Origin: an uncultured beta proteobacterium
Lineage (GTDB): Bacteria > Pseudomonadota > Gammaproteobacteria > Burkholderiales > Rhodocyclaceae
Direction of reading: 5' to 3'
Assembly (NCBI GenBank): GCA_903933395.1
Contig: CAIZKA010000310.1
Span: 1-7,180 of the forward strand
DNA: 7,180 nucleotides
Shown one piece after another: positions 1 through 6,937 of the stretch (positions within the stretch are counted from its first letter, which is position 1; each line of letters begins with the position of its first letter). Both the position numbers and the translations under genes were made by a program. The notes beneath the pieces are model-generated. The model searched no databases. It saw only the letters and a list, made by a program, of their open reading frames with translations, and was not told the origin of the DNA.

Positions 1-50
1 AAGTCTGTAGCACTCATTCGAATCACCCTAGCCGACACCTTAAGTAATTT

Positions 51-473
51 ATGTTCAGTTTGACTACCGCATTAGTCGTATTTGTCGCGATCTTTGGTCT
101 CGCATTCATGGTGATCGGCTGGCGATCGTACTTGACTGCGGTCGATCGAATCAATTCGTGGCAGCGGACAAGCGGCGTGGTCGTTGAGATCGTTACGGTT
201 TATCGTCCGGATGGCGACGGTTTAGATGTCACGTTTGCACCTGTTGTCGAGTATGAAAGCGATGCCGAAAGAAAACCTATCAGATTTCAAGATCAACTCG
301 CCTCCTCGCCGGCTTCGCATAAGGTAGGGGATATCGTTGAGGTTTTATTCAATCCATCCAATCCAAGGGACGCCTGCATCTATGGCGAGATGCGGATATT
401 TGGCCCCGCCGCGCTTTTTTTCGGAATTGGCGCAACGTTCTTCTTGGTTGCTGTCTTCGGCAATTTTCATTGA
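51..473 (+). CDS. DUF3592-family small membrane protein
   Basis: A 140-residue protein of the DUF3592 type; the molecular function of this family is unknown. One hydrophobic segment lies at about residues 4-25 and a second at about 115-137. Between them is a soluble, beta-rich stretch of about 90 residues. This contains the family-like pattern of an early tryptophan (SW then TSGVVVEI), a central PVVEYE segment, and a VGDIVEVLFNPSNPRDA segment just before the second helix. This two-helix layout with a central domain is typical of the family and suggests an inner-membrane protein. The ATG at 51 is the natural start because the first helix begins at once, although no strong Shine-Dalgarno is visible (upstream is TTAAGTAATTT). 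The gene is much poorer in GC than those downstream and uses more A/T-ending codons, which suggests acquisition or an accessory region. No operon partner is visible. Confidence 0.75.
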   Translation: MFSLTTALVVFVAIFGLAFMVIGWRSYLTAVDRINSWQRTSGVVVEIVTVYRPDGDGLDVTFAPVVEYESDAERKPIRFQDQLASSPASHKVGDIVEVLFNPSNPRDACIYGEMRIFGPAALFFGIGATFFLVAVFGNFH

Positions 474-577
474 CCTAGGTCGTCCCAAGCCGGGAAAACG
501 TGGGAAATCTTGACCTTGGTGGTGGCCGCTTCCATCTCCCGCGACCGGCGGGTTGGACACACTCCGTCACGCGGCCA

Positions 578-617
578 GGCTGAAATCCAATGACAGCAAG
601 CTGGCTTGGATTCAACC
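578..617. repeat. Imperfect inverted repeat (stem-loop)
   Basis: GGCTGAAATCCAA (578-590) pairs with TTGGATTCAACC (606-617), leaving one bulged A and one mismatch, around a 15-base loop that can itself form a short CAG/CTG stem. There is no T-tract after it on either strand, so it is a poor intrinsic terminator. It may be an insertion-sequence end or a junction between two related ends. Confidence 0.5.
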
Positions 618-686
618 GGTGGATGCAACACACTAGAAACTGCGTAAGCAGAAGGAGTGTTGCAAATGAAACAAAGACCTCGGTGA
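606..686 (+). mobile_element. Possible 5' remnant of an insertion sequence (IS30-like?)
   Basis: The stretch carries an end-like sequence (TTGGATTCAACCGG), a hairpin leader, a good Shine-Dalgarno (AAGGAG, 652-657) and an ATG at 666 eight bases further on. The frame reads MKQRPR and then meets TGA at 684-686. A start of the form MKQR/MKRR plus RPR fits my memory of IS30-family transposases, but six residues cannot prove it and no further transposase sequence follows. The reading is therefore a truncated element left by deletion or recombination. The alternative is a short leader peptide of unrelated origin. Confidence 0.3.
624..664 (+). promoter_or_regulatory. Hairpin sequestering a ribosome binding site
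   Basis: TGCAACAC (624-631) and GTGTTGCA (657-664) form a perfect 8-bp outer stem. Inside it, CTGC (640-643) and GCAG (648-651) form a 4-bp stem closed by a GTAA loop, which is of GNRA type in RNA. The AAGGAG at 652-657 sits within the folded structure just before the ATG at 666. Transcripts reading in from outside would therefore hide the ribosome binding site. Such protection against read-through expression is known from several insertion sequences; its use here is inferred. Confidence 0.5.
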
Positions 687-776
687 AAGTCGGCGCCGGC
701 GACACGGCGATGACAAGCCGGAATAGCACTGATCCGCTTCCGCACGGGTCCATCAATGGCAGAATGCAAGATCCAC

Positions 777-782
777 GGAGGA
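777..782 (+). promoter_or_regulatory. Shine-Dalgarno of the DUF1993 gene
   Basis: GGAGGA lies seven bases before the ATG at 790. It settles that ATG as the start rather than the out-of-frame ATG at 756. Confidence 0.8.
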
Positions 783-789
783 TCCGACC

Positions 790-1296
790 ATGACCATCTC
801 GATGTACCAGGCCAGCGCACCGCGCCTGGCCAACATGCTGCGCAACCTCGATGCCATCCTCGCCAGGGCACATGCCCATGCGCTGGCGAAGAAGATCGAC
901 CCGGCCGTGCTGCTGTCTGCCCGGCTGTTCCCCGACATGCTGCCCTTCGTGAAGCAGGTTCAGATCGCCACCGACCACGCCAAGGGCTGCGTCGCCCGGC
1001 TGGCCGGCGTCGAGGTGCCGAAATTCGAGGATACCGAGCAGAGCTTCGAGGAACTGCGGGCGCGCATCGCCGGGATCATCGCCTTCGTCGAATCGTTTTC
1101 CGCGGCGCAGATCGACGGGTCCGAGGAACGGGATATCTCGCTCAGGGCGGGCGGACAGGACATGAGCTTCAAGGGCCTGACCTACCTGCTCGGCTATGCC
1201 ATGCCGAATTTCTATTTCCACCTTGTGACGGCCTACAACATCCTGCGTCACAACGGCGTGGAAATCGGCAAGCGCGACTACATCGGGACACCCTGA
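790..1296 (+). CDS. DUF1993 domain-containing protein
   Basis: A 168-residue soluble protein that spans the DUF1993 family over its whole length. Family hallmarks visible are the opening MYQASAPRLANML, the segment ARLFPDMLPFVKQVQIATDHAKG (about residues 44-66), ARLAGVEVPKFEDTE (about 69-83), and the C-terminal PNFYFHLVTAYNILRHNGVEIGKRDYIG (about 138-165). The predicted structure is mostly helical, and the family is usually placed near the DinB-like four-helix bundles. The several conserved histidines and acids could bind a metal, but this is inference. The biological role of the family is unknown. A strong ribosome binding site at 777-782 fixes the start. It stands alone: the upstream spacer has no gene and the downstream stretch is a hairpin repeat, so it is probably transcribed by itself. 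Confidence 0.88.
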   Translation: MTISMYQASAPRLANMLRNLDAILARAHAHALAKKIDPAVLLSARLFPDMLPFVKQVQIATDHAKGCVARLAGVEVPKFEDTEQSFEELRARIAGIIAFVESFSAAQIDGSEERDISLRAGGQDMSFKGLTYLLGYAMPNFYFHLVTAYNILRHNGVEIGKRDYIGTP

Positions 1297-1323
1297 AAAG
1301 GGGCTGATCAATTGTCTAATCGT

Positions 1324-1410
1324 CCCCGGATCAAGTCCGGGGCAGGCTATTCCGGCGGAAGCCGGAATCCAGACGGCGGCCGTTGCTGGATCCCGGGTCA
1401 AGCCCGGGAT
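1324..1410. repeat. Cluster of three GC-rich hairpins (dispersed intergenic repeat type)
   Basis: Three perfect stem-loops follow one another. The first is CCCCGGA-TCAAG-TCCGGGG (1324-1342). The second is an 8-bp stem around GGAA (1349-1368, core TTCCGGC/GCCGGAA). The third is ATCCCGGG-TCAAG-CCCGGGAT (1390-1410). Stems one and three share the same TCAAG loop and closely related arms. The flanking GGAATCCAGA and GGATGACGG pieces are typical of dispersed repeats in proteobacterial intergenic DNA. Translated on the minus strand it gives the familiar spurious peptide VIPGLTRDP. It may help end transcription of the DUF1993 gene, but there is no T-tract. Confidence 0.75.
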
Positions 1411-1487
1411 GACGGTTGGAATGACGTCCATCGGTTTCAACTTAACTCTGCCCCAGGGCTTCCCCTCACCCGGAACGCCACAACCAC

Positions 1488-1751
1488 ATGCGCTCGACCC
1501 GTGCCACCGCCGCCCTCGCCCGGCTGAACGCGCGCAGCGAAGGGCATCACTACACGATGGCCCTGACCGGAAGCGGCCAGTTCATCCTGCGCGAGCGGCT
1601 GGCCGGCGCAGACCGCCCGCTTTCGGCGGCGCTTTCCCTGGACGAGTTCGTGCAGCTCGCCGATTCGCTGGGGCCGAGGAAGGAAGTCCGCATCACCAAG
1701 AGCGAGGCGGCCTTCATGAAACAACTGGTCAAGAAGGACGAAGCGCGCTGA
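1488..1751 (+). CDS. Small hypothetical protein (87 residues)
   Basis: I do not recognise a family. The product is 87 residues, basic at the start (MRSTRATAALARLNARSEG) and end (ITKSEAAFMKQLVKKDEAR), without a signal peptide or membrane segment. The middle reads HHYTMALTGSGQFILRER then LSAALSLDEFVQLADSLG, which suggests two or three short beta strands followed by a helix. Such a compact alpha/beta fold is compatible with a small regulatory or binding protein. GC at third codon positions is high, as in the neighbouring genes, which supports real coding. No clear Shine-Dalgarno precedes the ATG at 1488, so the start is uncertain. It is followed by a possible terminator and then the aldo/keto reductase 51 bases later; whether they share a transcript is unclear. 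Confidence 0.6.
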   Translation: MRSTRATAALARLNARSEGHHYTMALTGSGQFILRERLAGADRPLSAALSLDEFVQLADSLGPRKEVRITKSEAAFMKQLVKKDEAR

Positions 1752-1760
1752 AGCCGGCTG

Positions 1761-1788
1761 CCGGGGCATGTTGCCCGCCCGGATTTTT
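1761..1788 (+). terminator. Possible intrinsic terminator after the small hypothetical gene
   Basis: CCGGGGCA (1761-1768) pairs with TGCCC...CGG (1772-1782) in a stem of 5 plus 3 pairs with a three-base bulge, followed by a run of five T (1784-1788). The bulge and short T-tract make it a weak candidate. Confidence 0.35.
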
Positions 1789-1802
1789 CTGAGGAGACCT
1801 CG

Positions 1803-2792
<990 letters not shown>

Positions 2793-2855
2793 GCGGCGGG
2801 AGCACCGTGGACAGTCGGCGCTGACGGCACGGCGCCCGACGGCTTGCCGGCAGCG

Positions 2856-3431
2856 CTATGTTTTGCGCGAAAAAATCCCGGGCGGCAGCATGGACGCCAG
2901 GACCTGGTCCTTCAGCACGAGATGATGGTAAGCCGCGCCCGAGGCGTGGATGGCCGCGATCCAGAGGATGACGTTTCCCATCTTGGTGTGGATCGTGACC
3001 ATCAATCCGGCCAGGCCGGTATCGGTCGCGACCGGCGAAGCGAAGTTCAAGCCGCCCAGCAATTCCACCGGATGGCCGCCCAGCCAGGCGCCGGCAATCG
3101 CTACGCAGGGCACCGCGACCAGGAAGCCTTAGAGCAGCCATTGCACGACCTTTGCCGTGGTCGCCAGGGGGCCGGTGAGATGATGAATGGGCTGCGTGTC
3201 GAGGCGCGTCCAGGCGAAGCGCACCAGGGTCAGGATCAGCACGCTCATGCCCAGCGTTTCGTGGATCAGGCGCTGGGCATCGCGCGACGGCCGGTAGGCG
3301 CTGCGCTCCGAGCCTCCGGGACCGTAGGCGAAGGCCGCCACGACAAGCAGGGCCGTGACCCAGTGGATGGACTGGGTGACGGTGCCGTAACGTTCGGGAC
3401 CGGATGCGGATGCGACGGGTGATGAATTCAT
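2856..3431 (-). pseudogene. Cytochrome b561 with an in-frame stop at codon 101
   Basis: Together the frame encodes a 191-codon bacterial cytochrome b561, a four-helix inner-membrane di-heme protein that passes electrons between quinols and other acceptors. Helices lie at about 22-38, 57-74, 93-115 and 147-167. The likely heme-ligand histidines are present: H23 (SIHW), H57 (LIHETLG), H148 (TIHTKMG) and H162 (AAIHASG), with the usual YHHLVLKD end after helix four. Codon 101 is TAA (3129-3131), in VVQWLL-stop-GFLVAVP in the third helix. Family members commonly have tyrosine here, so one base change (TAC or TAT to TAA) explains it. Frame and homology continue unbroken on both sides, so the lesion is recent or is a sequence error. 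If real, only helices one and two are made from this start. The GTG at 3113 could restart, but without a good ribosome site. The first ATG (3431) has a weak AGAAGAG upstream. Confidence 0.85.
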
Positions 3432-3486
3432 GGGCCAGACTCTTCTGCAGGCGCCGCCACGGGTCGCGAAAGCGACACTTTAGCAG

Positions 3487-3510
3487 CCCGCAGAATGCAG
3501 GCTGTGCGGG
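3487..3510. repeat. Inverted repeat in the b561-metY divergent spacer
   Basis: CCCGCA (3487-3492) and TGCGGG (3505-3510) are perfect inverted repeats with a 12-base spacer, upstream of the likely metY -10 box. The position and symmetry would suit an operator for a dimeric regulator, but the repeat is short and I cannot name a regulator. Confidence 0.3.
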
Positions 3511-3542
3511 AACCAACACACCAATGGCTTGCCGCCTGACTT

Positions 3543-3548
3543 TATACT
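3543..3548 (+). promoter_or_regulatory. Candidate -10 box for metY
   Basis: TATACT differs by one base from the sigma-70 consensus TATAAT and lies 32 bases before the metY start codon. No convincing -35 hexamer is found at the correct spacing, which would fit an activator-dependent promoter. If used, the transcript would begin near 3555, so an upstream TTG at 3529 could not be the start codon. Confidence 0.4.
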
Positions 3549-3566
3549 GCCGCCTCCACCGTCCGC

Positions 3567-3572
3567 AGGAAA
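3567..3572 (+). promoter_or_regulatory. Shine-Dalgarno of metY, decides the start
   Basis: AGGAAA lies seven bases before the ATG at 3580. The frame is open further upstream to a TTG at 3529, but the 17 added residues (proline-rich, unlike the family) and the -10 box inside that stretch argue for 3580. Confidence 0.7.
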
Positions 3573-3579
3573 CCCGAAC

Positions 3580-4851
3580 ATGAAAATCGAAACCATCGCC
3601 GTGCATGGCGGCTACAGTCCCGACCCCACCACCAAGGCCGTGGCGGTGCCCATCTACCAGACCACCTCCTACGCCTTCGACAACACCCAGCACGGCGCCG
3701 ACCTGTTCGACCTCAAGGTCGCCGGCAACATCTACACGCGCATCATGAACCCGACCACCGACGTGCTGGAAAAGCGCATGGCGGAACTGGAAGGCGGCAT
3801 CGCGGCACTGGGCGTGGCTTCGGGCATGGCGGCGATCACCTACGCCATCCAGACGATTGCGGAGGCCGGCGACAACATCGTCTCGGTGGGCACGCTCTAC
3901 GGCGGCACCTACAACCTCTTCGCCCACACCCTGCCGCAATACGGCATCGAGGTCCGCTTCGCCGACTACCGCAATCCGGAGAGCTTCCGCGCCCTGATCG
4001 ACGGCCGCACCAAGGCGGTGTTCTGCGAATCCATCGGCAACCCGCTGGGCAACGTGGTCGACCTGGCCGCGCTGGCCAAGGTGGCGCATGAGGGCGGCGT
4101 GCCGCTGATCGTGGACAACACGGTGCCGACGCCCTACCTGTGCCGCCCCTTCGAGCACGGCGCCGACATCGTGGTGCATGCGCTGACGAAGTACCTCGGC
4201 GGCCACGGCAACAGCATCGGCGGCGCCATCGTCGATTCCGGAAAATTCCCATGGGCCGAACACAAGGAGCGCTTCAAGCGCCTCAATACGCCGGACGTTT
4301 CCTACCACGGAGTGGTGTACACCGAGGCGCTGGGCCCCGCGGCCTACATCGGCCGCGCCCGCGTCGTGCCGCTGAGGAACACCGGCGCGGCGATCTCGCC
4401 CTTCAATTCCTTCCTCATCCTGCAGGGCATCGAGACGCTCGCCTTGCGCATGGATCGCATCTGCAAGAACACCCTCGCGGTGGCGAACTTCCTCAAGGGC
4501 CACGCCAAGGTGGGCTGGGTGAATTACGCCGGCCTGCCCGACCATGCCGACCATGCACTGATCCAGAAGTACATGGGCGGCCGCGCCTCGGGCATCCTCT
4601 CCTTCGGCGTGAAAGACGGCGCTGCAGGCGGCGCGCGCTTCCAGGATGCGCTGAAGCTGGTGACGCGCCTGGTCAACATCGGCGACGCCAAGAGCCTGGC
4701 CTGCCACCCGGCATCAACCACGCACCGCCAGCTTTCGCCGGAAGAAATGAAGAAGGCCGGCGTATCCGAGGACATGGTGCGCCTGTCGATCGGCATCGAA
4801 CACATCGACGACATCAAAGCCGACCTGGAGCAGGCGCTGGCGGCGGTGTAG
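3580..4851 (+). CDS. metY: O-acetylhomoserine sulfhydrylase (aminocarboxypropyltransferase), MetY-type
   Basis: A 423-residue PLP enzyme of the Cys/Met metabolism family, cytoplasmic. It joins O-acetylhomoserine with sulfide to give homocysteine and acetate, or with methanethiol to give methionine directly. The N-terminus METIAVHGGYSPDPTTKAVAVPIYQTTSYAFDN-like region (residues 1-35 here begin MKIETIAVHGG) is characteristic of this subgroup. Y52 and R54 (YTRIMNPT) contact the cofactor phosphate of the partner subunit, SGMAAI (81-86) lies at the phosphate, D179 (IVDNT) pairs with the pyridine nitrogen, and K204 (ALTKYLGGHG) is the Schiff-base lysine. Length and the long insert before the C-terminal domain fit MetY better than MetB, MetC or MetZ. 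The start at 3580 is set by the AGGAAA site. It is divergent from cytochrome b561 and convergent with pgm, so probably monocistronic. No SAM riboswitch fold was recognised upstream. Confidence 0.95.
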   Translation: MKIETIAVHGGYSPDPTTKAVAVPIYQTTSYAFDNTQHGADLFDLKVAGNIYTRIMNPTTDVLEKRMAELEGGIAALGVASGMAAITYAIQTIAEAGDNIVSVGTLYGGTYNLFAHTLPQYGIEVRFADYRNPESFRALIDGRTKAVFCESIGNPLGNVVDLAALAKVAHEGGVPLIVDNTVPTPYLCRPFEHGADIVVHALTKYLGGHGNSIGGAIVDSGKFPWAEHKERFKRLNTPDVSYHGVVYTEALGPAAYIGRARVVPLRNTGAAISPFNSFLILQGIETLALRMDRICKNTLAVANFLKGHAKVGWVNYAGLPDHADHALIQKYMGGRASGILSFGVKDGAAGGARFQDALKLVTRLVNIGDAKSLACHPASTTHRQLSPEEMKKAGVSEDMVRLSIGIEHIDDIKADLEQALAAV

Positions 4852-4856
4852 TCCCA

Positions 4857-4984
4857 CCCATCCCCTCCCCAGCCCTCCAATCGCAAACGTCGCATGCGAC
4901 CTTCCCCTTGAAGGGGAGGGAGCAGGTCGTCACTTCGAGGCTAGGCCCCTCCCCCTTCAAGGGGGAGGCTGGGAGGGGGATGGG
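4857..4984. repeat. Large nested inverted repeat between convergent metY and pgm
   Basis: The outer arms at 4857-4874 (CCCATCCCCTCCCCAGCC) and 4967-4984 (GGCTGGGAGGGGGATGGG) match at 16 of 18 positions. Inside are a hairpin with a TTGAA loop (stem about 4901-4907/4913-4919) and a perfect 8-bp hairpin CCTCCCCC-TTCAA-GGGGGAGG (4948-4968). These two inner hairpins are also near reverse complements of each other. A 12-base palindrome GTCGCATGCGAC lies at 4889-4900. The structure is of the dispersed intergenic repeat type seen in GC-rich proteobacteria and probably ends or insulates transcription from both sides, though no long T-tract is present. Confidence 0.75.
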
Positions 4985-5005
4985 CTCACCGACAGGTTTT
5001 CCCGT

Positions 5006-6652
5006 TCAGGTAATCACCGTCGGCCGTTCGCGGCCGCTGCGCGCGCGCAAACCGGAGATTTCCTCGGCGATGGCGATCAGCGGCGCCAGGCTGAGCTGCG
5101 CGTCGGCCATCTGCCGCGCCGGGTCGGCCTCGAAGGCTTCGAGGTAGATGCGCAGCGTGGCGCCTTCGGTGCCCGTGCCGGAGAGGCGAAAGACGATGCG
5201 TGAGCCGTCCTCGAAGCCAACGCGCAGCCCCTGGCCGGTCGACACGCTGCCGTCGATCGGGTCCGTATAGCTGAAGTCGTCGCAGAACTTCACCCGGTAG
5301 TTGCCGAAGGCCTTGCCGGGTAGCGTGGCGCCGGCCGCGCGCACCTGCTCCATGATGCCGTTGGCGATGTCGGTCGGCAGCGCCTCGTGGTCGTGGCGCG
5401 AATAGACGTTGCGGCCATACTCGGCCCAGTGCAGCTGCAGGATGTGCTCGACCGACAGGCCGCGTTTGGCGAGGATGTTGAGCCAGAACAGCACCGCCCA
5501 GAGGCCATCCTTCTCGCGCACGTGGTCCGAACCGGTGCCGAAACTCTCCTCGCCGCAGAAAGTCACCTTGCCGGCATCCATCAGGTTGCCGAAGAACTTC
5601 CAGCCGGTCGGCGTCTCGTAGCAGGGCACGCCGAGCTTCTGCGCGACGCGGTCCGCCGCGGCGCTGGTCGGCATGGAGCGCGCGATGCCGGCGATGCCGC
5701 CGGCGTAGCCCGGCACCAGCGCCGCATTGGCGGCGATCACCGCAAGGCTGTCGGAGGGCGTAACGAAGAAGCCGCGACCGAGAACCATGTTGCGGTCGCC
5801 GTCGCCGTCCGAGGCGGCGCCGAAATCCGGGGCGTCATTGGCGCCGAACATGATCTCAACCAGTTCGTGGGCGTAGGTCAGGTTGGGATCGGGATGGCCT
5901 CCGCCGAAATCCTCCAGCGGCACGCCGTTGATCACCGTGCCGGCCGGCGCGCCGAGGCGCCGCTCGATAATCTCTTTGGCATAGGGCCCGGTCACCGCGT
6001 GCATGGCATCGAAACAGAGGCGGAAGTCACCGGCGATCAGTTCGCGGATCGCGGCGAAGTCGAACAGGGATTCCATGAGTTCAGCGTAGTCGGCGACCGG
6101 ATCGATGACCTCGACCGCCATGTCGCCCAGCGACTGCGTGCCGACCCGGTCGAGATCGATGTCGGCGGCATCGACGATGCGGTAGCTGGTCAGTGCCTTG
6201 CTGCGGGCAAAGATGGCGTCGGTGATCTTCTCCGGCGCCGGTCCGCCGTTGCCGGTGTTGTACTTGATGCCGAAGTCCCCGTCAGGACCGCCGGGATTGT
6301 GGCTGGCCGACAGGATCAGGCCGCCGAAGGTTTTGAATTTGCGGATCACGCAGGAAGCGGCCGGCGTCGAGAGTATCCCGCCCTGCCCCACCAGCACCTT
6401 GCCGAAACCATTCGCCGCCGCCATGCGCAGGATGACCTGGATCGCCTCGCGGTTGTAGTAGCGCCCGTCGCCGCCCAGCACCAGCGTGGTGCCGGCAGGC
6501 GCGGCCGCATTGTCGAAAATGGTGTCGAACACGGCCTGGACGAAATTCTCCAGGTAGTTCGGCGCCGTGAACACGGCGACCTTCTTGCGCAGGCCGGAGG
6601 TGCCCGGCTTCTGGTCGGTAAAAGGCGTAGTGGCGACGGTTCTGGCGTTCAT
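5006..6652 (-). CDS. pgm: Phosphoglucomutase (alpha-D-glucose, PGM1-type)
   Basis: A 548-residue cytoplasmic phosphoglucomutase interconverting glucose-1-phosphate and glucose-6-phosphate, the link between glycolysis and synthesis of glycogen, UDP-glucose and surface sugars. All catalytic parts are present: KPGTSGLRKKV (15-25), the phosphoserine loop SASHNPGG with S117, the metal loop DGDGDR with D282, D284 and D286, PTGWKFFGNLMD (348-359), the sugar-binding GEESFG (367-372), and the phosphate-binding SGTGTEGATLR (491-501). The length, the residue numbering of S117 and the C-terminal PTVIT end match the animal/plant PGM1 type rather than the shorter bacterial PgcA or phosphomannomutase types. 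AGGAGA (6661-6666) is eight bases before the ATG at 6652. The ATG overlaps the stop of the preceding gene as ATGA, so the two are translationally coupled. A long nested inverted repeat lies after the stop. Confidence 0.96.
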   Translation of the reverse strand: MNARTVATTPFTDQKPGTSGLRKKVAVFTAPNYLENFVQAVFDTIFDNAAAPAGTTLVLGGDGRYYNREAIQVILRMAAANGFGKVLVGQGGILSTPAASCVIRKFKTFGGLILSASHNPGGPDGDFGIKYNTGNGGPAPEKITDAIFARSKALTSYRIVDAADIDLDRVGTQSLGDMAVEVIDPVADYAELMESLFDFAAIRELIAGDFRLCFDAMHAVTGPYAKEIIERRLGAPAGTVINGVPLEDFGGGHPDPNLTYAHELVEIMFGANDAPDFGAASDGDGDRNMVLGRGFFVTPSDSLAVIAANAALVPGYAGGIAGIARSMPTSAAADRVAQKLGVPCYETPTGWKFFGNLMDAGKVTFCGEESFGTGSDHVREKDGLWAVLFWLNILAKRGLSVEHILQLHWAEYGRNVYSRHDHEALPTDIANGIMEQVRAAGATLPGKAFGNYRVKFCDDFSYTDPIDGSVSTGQGLRVGFEDGSRIVFRLSGTGTEGATLRIYLEAFEADPARQMADAQLSLAPLIAIAEEISGLRARSGRERPTVIT

Positions 6653-6936
6653 TTGCTTTCTCTCCTTTGCGCTTTCACAGCGTCCTGCATGGCCATGGTT
6701 TGCAGCCCGCGTTCGACGGCGGCGCGCAGGCGCGCCACGGTATCTTCAAGCGGCGCCTGCGGCGACACCTCCAGGCCCAGGTCGCGCGCGATGCGGTTGA
6801 TGCGCGCCGGGTCGAGCGGCAGGCCGCCGCTATCGAGGGCTTCGACGACGTCCCTGCCCGCCTGCAATTCGCGCGGCAGCCGCGGCTTGCGCCGCAGCCA
6901 GGCCTTCAGCGTCCGCAGCAGGCGTGTCGCCGGCAT
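6649..6936 (-). CDS. Small hypothetical protein coupled to pgm
   Basis: I do not recognise a family. The preferred product has 95 residues, starting MPATRLLRTLKAWLRRKPRLPREL. The N-terminus is strongly basic and amphipathic, and could touch membrane or nucleic acid. The rest (ELQAGRDVVEALDSGGLPLDPARINRIARDLGLEV, then PLEDTVARLRAAVERGL) looks like a small all-helical domain with polar, charged helices. There is no signal peptide or clear membrane segment. The frame is open up to 6993, but the ATG at 6936 lies one base after the previous gene's stop (TAGGATG), which is a typical coupled start. The longer version would overlap the preceding gene by 56 bases. Its stop overlaps the pgm ATG. The tight packing suggests that it works with pgm or the preceding gene, which is inference only. 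Confidence 0.7.
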   Translation of the reverse strand: MPATRLLRTLKAWLRRKPRLPRELQAGRDVVEALDSGGLPLDPARINRIARDLGLEVSPQAPLEDTVARLRAAVERGLQTMAMQDAVKAQRRESK

Positions 6937-6937
6937 C

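Larger units (their letters stand above)
474..789. other. Gene-poor spacer with stem-loops and a possible IS remnant
   Basis: There are 316 bases between the DUF3592 gene and the DUF1993 gene with no credible coding sequence. Open frames crossing it on either strand lack family resemblance, and most run antisense through the DUF1993 gene. It holds a long imperfect stem-loop at 578-617, a second structured hairpin at 624-664 enclosing a Shine-Dalgarno, and a six-codon frame at 666-686. The segment 687-776 shows nothing I recognise. It joins low-GC DNA on the left to high-GC DNA on the right and looks like a patchwork of decayed pieces. Confidence 0.5.

Noticed and set aside
467..535. A short minus-strand tail (MEAATTKVKISHVFPAWDDLGQ) that looks protein-like
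   Set aside because: It has more natural composition than the rest of its frame and might be the end of a decayed gene, but it is about 22 residues, matches no family I can name, and overlaps the end of the DUF3592 gene.
551..616. Possible integron attC-like core sites (GTTGGAC and ATTCAAC)
   Set aside because: The two cores are in the wrong order for an attC site on either strand, and no integrase gene or cassette structure is present.
475..1440. A 321-codon open frame on the minus strand
   Set aside because: It is antisense to the well-supported DUF1993 gene, and its first part is a translation of the hairpin repeat (VIPGLTRDP), a well-known false prediction.
3529..3579. Extended metY start at the TTG at 3529
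   Set aside because: The 17 extra residues are proline-rich and unlike the family, the likely -10 box lies within them, and the ATG at 3580 has its own ribosome site.
4140..5147. A 335-codon plus-strand frame overlapping metY
   Set aside because: It is an out-of-frame shadow of metY that continues through the intergenic repeat, with arginine-rich low-complexity sequence and no motif.
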